Assembly (NCBI GenBank): GCA_934463455.1
Contig: CAKSJU010000039.1
Coordinates: 1-19,272, forward strand
Length of the DNA: 19,272 nt
Direction: 5' to 3'
Source: an uncultured Clostridia bacterium
GTDB lineage: Bacteria; Bacillota; Clostridia; UBA1381
In this document: one piece after another, positions 15,385-19,272 of the stretch
Position numbering within the stretch: position 1 is the first letter of the stretch
Layout: each line of letters begins with the position of its first letter
The notes under the pieces: generated by a model
What the model was told of the DNA's origin: nothing
Database searches by the model: none
Seen by the model: only the letters and a program-made list of their open reading frames with translations
Program-made: the position numbers and the translations under genes

Positions 15385-15483
15385 TAGTGAAATATATACA
15401 ATTTTTTTTGTATATTTTATATATTTTTCCCAACAGAATTATTGCCGCGCAAAATATTCGAATAGGCTGCTCTTTCGCAAATT

Positions 15484-15840
15484 TCAGCTATCCGACTTCG
15501 GTTTAAAAATCAATGCCGCCAAAACCGAAAAAATAACCGCCGCCGCAATCCCTGCCGCTCCCGCCGTAAATCCTCCGGTCAGCACTCCCAAAAAACCGTC
15601 CTCCGAAAGTGCTTTCTTTACTCCCTTGCATAAAGTGTACCCAAAGCCCGTAAGCGGTACCGAAGCTCCAGCTCCGGCAAAATCAATAAGCTTTTGATAC
15701 CAGCCGAAGATTTGCAATATTACTCCCGCAACAACATATGTTACCAAGATTCTTGCAGGTGTCAGGCTTGTCTTGTCAATTAAAATTTGACCTATAACGC
15801 AAAACAAGCCGCCTACAATAAAGGCTTTTACATAATCCAT
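15484..15840 (-). CDS. spoVAE: stage V sporulation protein AE (SpoVAE)
   Basis: This 118-aa integral membrane protein is full length for SpoVAE (the AEb form). It belongs to the forespore inner-membrane machinery that imports dipicolinic acid during spore formation and releases it on germination. Visible signatures are VGGLFCVIGQILIDKT near the N-terminus, TPARILVTYVVAGVIL, the loop GAGASVPLTGFGYTLCKGVK, and the C-terminal glycine/alanine-rich segment GFTAGAAGIAAAVIFSVL. There are about three to four membrane segments. The start has AGGAGGAG directly upstream, 20 bases after spoVAD, so the two are cotranscribed. It is the last gene of the cluster. Confidence 0.95.
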   Translation of the reverse strand: MDYVKAFIVGGLFCVIGQILIDKTSLTPARILVTYVVAGVILQIFGWYQKLIDFAGAGASVPLTGFGYTLCKGVKKALSEDGFLGVLTGGFTAGAAGIAAAVIFSVLAALIFKPKSDS

Positions 15841-15860
15841 TTTTACTCCTCCTATCCGAA

Positions 15861-16871
15861 TCAGGCATTTTCAATTGTAACCAAATGAGCTATTCCCGGA
15901 ATTGATTCGCCTTGGAGTACAATCTGCGGATTCATAAGCGCACCGGTTGCCATAACCGCAATTCGTTTGTATTTCTTTCTTTGAAGTTCTTTTACAATAT
16001 GCCCGCAAAATACACTTGCGCAGCAGCCGCAGCCGCTTCCTCCCGCATGCACATCCTGCTTTTTTTCGTCAAAAATCAGCTTTCCGCAATCATTGTGAAC
16101 CCCGTAAATGTCATATCCTGCCTCATTCATTATATCGCATAAAAGATCCGAGCCGACAATTCCCAAATCCCCCGTTAAAATAAGGTCGTAATCCTTCGGC
16201 TCAAATCCCGTCTCCCGAAAATGTGCCGTCAATGTATCAGCCGCCGCGGGAGCCATTGCAGCACCCATATTGTTTATATCGCAGACACCCTTGTCCACAA
16301 TTTTTCCGGAAGTGGCATGAGTAATTCGTATTTCTCCGCTTGCTTCGCTCAAAATTGCAAAGCCCGCACCCGTTACCGTCCATTGCGCTGTCGGCGTGCG
16401 TATTCCTCCGTATTCCAAAGGAAATCTGAACTGCTTTTCCGCCGCGCAAAAGTGGCTTGACGTTCCGCAAAGAATTTTTTCGGCATAGCCGCCGTCAATC
16501 GTCATTGCTCCGAGCATGAGACTTTCCGTCATTGTTGAGCATGCTCCGTAAAGTCCGATATAAGGAATATCCATCTCACGCATTGAATAATGCGTACCCG
16601 TGCACTGATTTTGCAAATCCCCGGAAAATACGTAATCTATATCCTCTTCTTTTACATTGCCTTTTTCAAGTGCCAGACGGGCTGCTTTAATCTGCATTTG
16701 ACTTTCCGCCGCTTCCCAGCTTTTCTCGCCGAGATATTCGTCCTCAAATATCATATCAAATTCGGATGCAAGAGGTCCCTCTCCTTCTTTTTTGCCCACT
16801 GCCGCCGCCGCGCATAAAACAGACGGCGGATTTGAAAACTTGATTGTTTGCTTTCCGATTTTCTTTTTCAA
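15861..16871 (-). CDS. spoVAD: stage V sporulation protein AD (SpoVAD)
   Basis: This 336-aa protein has a thiolase-like fold and, in Bacillus, binds dipicolinic acid on the forespore membrane for uptake through the SpoVA channel. Visible blocks are GLYGACSTMTESL (C111), LCGTSSHFCAAEKQFRFPLEYG, QWTVTGAGFAILS, ILTGDLGIVGSDLL, and the Cys/Gly-rich HAGGSGCGCCASVF near 275-288. The TTG at 16871 is preferred because GAGGTGAT lies six bases upstream and the resulting length matches the known family; an upstream in-frame ATG at 16889 lacks a site of its own. The ribosome binding site overlaps the stop of the SLH gene, ten bases away. SpoVAC is not encoded just upstream as it usually is. Confidence 0.95.
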   Translation of the reverse strand: MKKKIGKQTIKFSNPPSVLCAAAAVGKKEGEGPLASEFDMIFEDEYLGEKSWEAAESQMQIKAARLALEKGNVKEEDIDYVFSGDLQNQCTGTHYSMREMDIPYIGLYGACSTMTESLMLGAMTIDGGYAEKILCGTSSHFCAAEKQFRFPLEYGGIRTPTAQWTVTGAGFAILSEASGEIRITHATSGKIVDKGVCDINNMGAAMAPAAADTLTAHFRETGFEPKDYDLILTGDLGIVGSDLLCDIMNEAGYDIYGVHNDCGKLIFDEKKQDVHAGGSGCGCCASVFCGHIVKELQRKKYKRIAVMATGALMNPQIVLQGESIPGIAHLVTIENA

Positions 16872-16881
16872 GCTAATCACC

Positions 16882-17910
16882 TCATGCAATATAATTCCCG
16901 TAAATTTCGTGTCTTATTCTCGCAGATATGGTTCCGACCGAATTTTCTTCATTATATTTCATCATTTGATATATCATTTCCGCCGTCTGAGCCTTTGTTA
17001 TTTTATCGAACGGACGCAGAGTATTGTCCTCAAAGCCCTTTACAATTCCGTAGCCTACCAGATTTTTAACCGATTGCACTGCCCAGTCCGGAATTGAATT
17101 TTCATCGGCGAATTTTATCTCGTCTCCGTTTTGCGTTTTGCTGCTCATCGCAAGGTCAATCATTCTTATTATTTCGGCACGGTTAATATATTCGTACGGC
17201 TTAAAATAAACCTTTTCTCCGTCGCGCACTCCCGCAAGAAATCCTTTCTTGTTTGCCAGATAACCCACTTCGTTCACATATTCCGGCAGCGAAGTGCTGT
17301 CCTCAAATATATGTGTTTCGTTTTTATCCACAGTGTCAAAATCAGCTTTCATGGCAGCCAAAATATATTCCGCAACGTCAAGCCTGCGCATGTTTGTTTC
17401 CGGATGAAAATAATAACGTTTGCCTATTCTCTCCCCTTTTACTATATCCCGCTCAACAAGCTTAACTGCCGAGTAATTTCCCCAATGAGTCCTCATGTCC
17501 TCATATACAAAGCCAAGCTCCTCGGTATCGTCCTTTTGCTCGGTCACATTAACGGTACATCTTGATATATTGGATTCTTCTCCGCCTGCTTTAATCCGAA
17601 AAGCAAATGAATCCGCACCCGAAAAATCCTTGTTCGGCGTATAGGTAAAGCTTCCCTTGTAATCAGTTATTTCAACCTTTCCGTTTGTCGGCTGCTCGGT
17701 AATTTCAAAGCTTACCGTTGCAATCTCGGCGGTATATTTCAACATTCCGTTCACAGATTTGTTTTTTTCCGCAGTAACCGAAAAATCTTCTGTAGTTATT
17801 TGTACGTCGCTTACTGCAAACTCTTCAAAAACATCCAATGTATCACACTCTGCCGCATAAACGCAGAATTGAATAAGAAATACCGGTATCATTATAAATA
17901 TTTTCTTCAT
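16882..17910 (-). CDS. exported protein with Ig-like domain and three SLH domains
   Basis: This 342-aa protein has a signal peptide (cleavage likely after CVYA, near residue 19), so it is exported. Residues about 42-123 form an Ig/cadherin-like bacterial domain (TEQPTNGKVEI, GSFTYTPNKDFSGADSFAFRI). Three S-layer homology domains follow: about 133-187 (YEDMRTHWGNYSAVKLVERDI), 199-255 (FEDSTSLPEYVNEVGYLANK) and 265-318 (DWAVQSVKNLVGYGIVKGFED). SLH domains bind pyruvylated secondary cell-wall polymers, so it should be anchored to the wall. The ATG at 17910 is preferred to a GTG twelve bases upstream because a GGAGG site is properly placed. It is tightly coupled to spoVAD, and 127 bases follow dacF. 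A link to the spore envelope is an inference from location. Confidence 0.9.
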   Translation of the reverse strand: MKKIFIMIPVFLIQFCVYAAECDTLDVFEEFAVSDVQITTEDFSVTAEKNKSVNGMLKYTAEIATVSFEITEQPTNGKVEITDYKGSFTYTPNKDFSGADSFAFRIKAGGEESNISRCTVNVTEQKDDTEELGFVYEDMRTHWGNYSAVKLVERDIVKGERIGKRYYFHPETNMRRLDVAEYILAAMKADFDTVDKNETHIFEDSTSLPEYVNEVGYLANKKGFLAGVRDGEKVYFKPYEYINRAEIIRMIDLAMSSKTQNGDEIKFADENSIPDWAVQSVKNLVGYGIVKGFEDNTLRPFDKITKAQTAEMIYQMMKYNEENSVGTISARIRHEIYGNYIA

Positions 17911-17926
17911 GTTAATCTCCACCTCC

Positions 17927-17942
17927 GCCGCATAAACGCGGC
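17927..17942 (-). other. small hairpin before the SLH gene
   Basis: GCCGC and GCGGC, five base pairs with a six-base loop, sit immediately upstream of the GGAGG ribosome binding site of the SLH gene. The stem ends next to the site and could slow or time translation. Confidence 0.35.
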
Positions 17943-18037
17943 AAAATTTTTGTAGTAAGATTTGATAATACTTTATTATCTATTGCCTCATAAAGAAAAT
18001 TTATACGATACGAATATTTCCTTTTAATCCTTAATTA

Positions 18038-19144
18038 TTATAAAAATACTTTTATTACCTTTTTAAAAAGCATGGGAAGCGTTTTTTTTTCATTATTTTC
18101 TTTCGGAAAAATATCACTGTCCGATATAATGTCAATTTTTTTTACATATTTTCCGTCCTTTAAAATTTCGGCATATCCCGCTTTTTCACCTGCCGCAATA
18201 GGCTCGGGAAGCTTCCTCGGCAAATAAACCTTTACTTCAAAGCCTTTGCCCGATACCGTCCCCGCACAAGCTGCCTCAGCTGCCGAAAATGTATATTCTC
18301 TTCCGCCTTTTTTTATTCTTTTTAAAATTTCTCCTTTTTTGACAATGGTTTTCACCTTTATATTTTCAAATGCGTAATCAAGTAAGGCTTTGTGGTCGTT
18401 CCAATCATTCGGAGCATTCAGCGTAACCGCAACCACAGAAGCACCGTTTCTTTGCGCCGCACTTACAAGACACCGCCCCGCCGCTTTTGTAAAGCCTGTT
18501 TTAATTCCGTCGGCTCCGTCATAAGTTTTTAAAAGCTTGTTGTGATTTGTAAAATACAAAATCTGACCGTTTTCCAGCGTTGCCGTTTTGCTCTTTGTTG
18601 AAACCACGGTTTTGAATATATCGTTTTTCATTGCCTCCGCGCCTATTACCGCAAGGTCGTATGCCGTTGTATAGTGTCCCTCCTGTTCAAGTCCGTTCGG
18701 GTTTTTAAAGCTGGTATTCTTCGCCCCGAGTTCCTTTGCTCTTGCTGTCATTCCCTCCGAAAAGCTTTCAACATCTCCCGATAAATATTCCGCTATTGCC
18801 ACCGCGGCGTCATTTCCCGAATTAAGCATAAGTCCGTAAAGCAAATCGGAAAGAATAACCTTGTCTCCCGTCCGTAAATAAATAGACGAACCCTCCTGAT
18901 TTTGCGCATTTGCCGACACCGTAACATAGTCATCGAGCCTGCCGCTCTCCGCTGCCAAAAGTCCGGTCATTATCTTTGTGGTGCTTGCCATGGAGCGTCT
19001 TTCATTTTCATTTTTTGCAAATATAATCTCACCTGTATCCGCCGAAATTACGCAGGCCGCTTCTGCCGAAATATCAATGGCATGTGCCGGGACACATGCC
19101 ATTGATAAAAATATACAACCTGCTGCCAATACTTTTTTTACCAT
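18038..19144 (-). CDS. dacF: D-alanyl-D-alanine carboxypeptidase, DacF-type penicillin-binding protein
   Basis: This 368-aa exported peptidase trims pentapeptides of peptidoglycan (family S11). The signal peptide ends at AHA around residue 22. The three penicillin-binding motifs are SxxK (STTK, S54-K57), SGN (S109-N111) and KTG (K215-G217). A C-terminal beta-rich domain follows (about 250-345), and the last residues LPMLFKKVIKVFL form a likely amphipathic membrane anchor. The start ATG has AGGGTGA upstream. In Bacillus, dacF heads a sporulation operon ahead of spoIIAA-AB-sigF and spoVA, so its position before the SLH and spoVA genes supports dacF over a vegetative dacA. A weak forespore-sigma-like CATAAGC lies 22 bases before the ATG, unconfirmed. 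Confidence 0.9.
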   Translation of the reverse strand: MVKKVLAAGCIFLSMACVPAHAIDISAEAACVISADTGEIIFAKNENERRSMASTTKIMTGLLAAESGRLDDYVTVSANAQNQEGSSIYLRTGDKVILSDLLYGLMLNSGNDAAVAIAEYLSGDVESFSEGMTARAKELGAKNTSFKNPNGLEQEGHYTTAYDLAVIGAEAMKNDIFKTVVSTKSKTATLENGQILYFTNHNKLLKTYDGADGIKTGFTKAAGRCLVSAAQRNGASVVAVTLNAPNDWNDHKALLDYAFENIKVKTIVKKGEILKRIKKGGREYTFSAAEAACAGTVSGKGFEVKVYLPRKLPEPIAAGEKAGYAEILKDGKYVKKIDIISDSDIFPKENNEKKTLPMLFKKVIKVFL

Positions 19145-19272
19145 ATATTTTCACCCTGTATAAGCTTATGAAAAAAGTAAAATAAACATTCTGAATTTAT
19201 AAAAAAGCTTTTGATAAAAGCTCCGCCTGCGGGCGTAGGAATAAGGTAGCATTTTTGATTTTCCGTCATTGC
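19138..19272 (-). CDS. possible C-terminal fragment of an upstream gene, edge-truncated
   Basis: A frame open at the right edge ends with TAA at 19138, overlapping the dacF start by seven bases (ATGGTAA). Its last 44 residues include MTENQKCYLIPTPAGGAFI and a hydrophobic tail. The overlap is typical of linked genes, but part of the frame crosses a terminator-like hairpin and no family is recognised. Confidence 0.3.
   Translation of the reverse strand, partial: AMTENQKCYLIPTPAGGAFIKSFFINSECLFYFFHKLIQGENIW
19201..19222 (-). terminator. weak terminator-like hairpin upstream of dacF
   Basis: AGCTTTT (19206-19212) pairs with AAAAGCT (19216-19222), a seven-base stem with a three-base loop, and on the minus strand a run of six U overlaps its end. 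It is AT-rich and thus weak. It competes with the coding reading of the same stretch. Confidence 0.3.

Noticed and set aside
17943..18030. Forespore-sigma promoter for the SLH-spoVA genes
   Set aside because: GTATA followed by CAATAGA has too many mismatches to sigma-G or sigma-F consensus to be called.

Overview
The window looks like chromosome from a low-GC, endospore-forming Clostridia-type Firmicute. The evidence is spoVAD and spoVAE, a DacF-type penicillin-binding protein, a pyrR/uracil-permease pair, an S-layer-homology protein, and strong Shine-Dalgarno sites with frequent TTG starts. I cannot name the species.

Left half (1 to about 10,110, all on the minus strand): the packaging and head module of a short-tailed (podovirus-type) prophage. 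In transcription order it holds the small terminase, large terminase, putative scaffold, N4-gp56-type major capsid protein, an 89-aa protein, a 601-aa probable head-closure/stabilisation protein, a putative head-tail connector, a 56-aa small ORF, a holin, a P22-type portal, and a protein of at least 445 aa (probably an internal/ejection protein) that runs off the left edge. The genes are tightly packed, several overlap, and almost all have good ribosome binding sites. The portal lies far from the terminase and a holin is buried in the head module. No integrase, repressor, endolysin or replication gene is in view.

Middle (10,111 to 12,708): about 485 bases without a gene, with a possible phage late promoter facing left and a very good sigma-A promoter facing right. 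The rightward promoter feeds a leader that can fold into three mutually exclusive states (anti-antiterminator, antiterminator, intrinsic terminator). It is followed by a uracil permease and by pyrR, which encodes the RNA-binding regulator expected to act on such a leader. A perfect 21-bp hairpin ends this unit.

Right half (12,709 to 19,272, all minus strand): a two-gene sugar-related operon (a GH28-like beta-helix hydrolase followed by a LacI-family regulator), with a promoter overlapped by a long palindrome that is a good candidate operator. Further right lies a sporulation/cell-wall group: dacF, an SLH-domain exported protein, spoVAD and spoVAE. The SLH gene occupies the position where spoVAC would normally precede spoVAD. 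At the far right edge an open frame and a terminator-like hairpin compete as explanations.

No CRISPR array, tRNA, rRNA or insertion sequence was seen.
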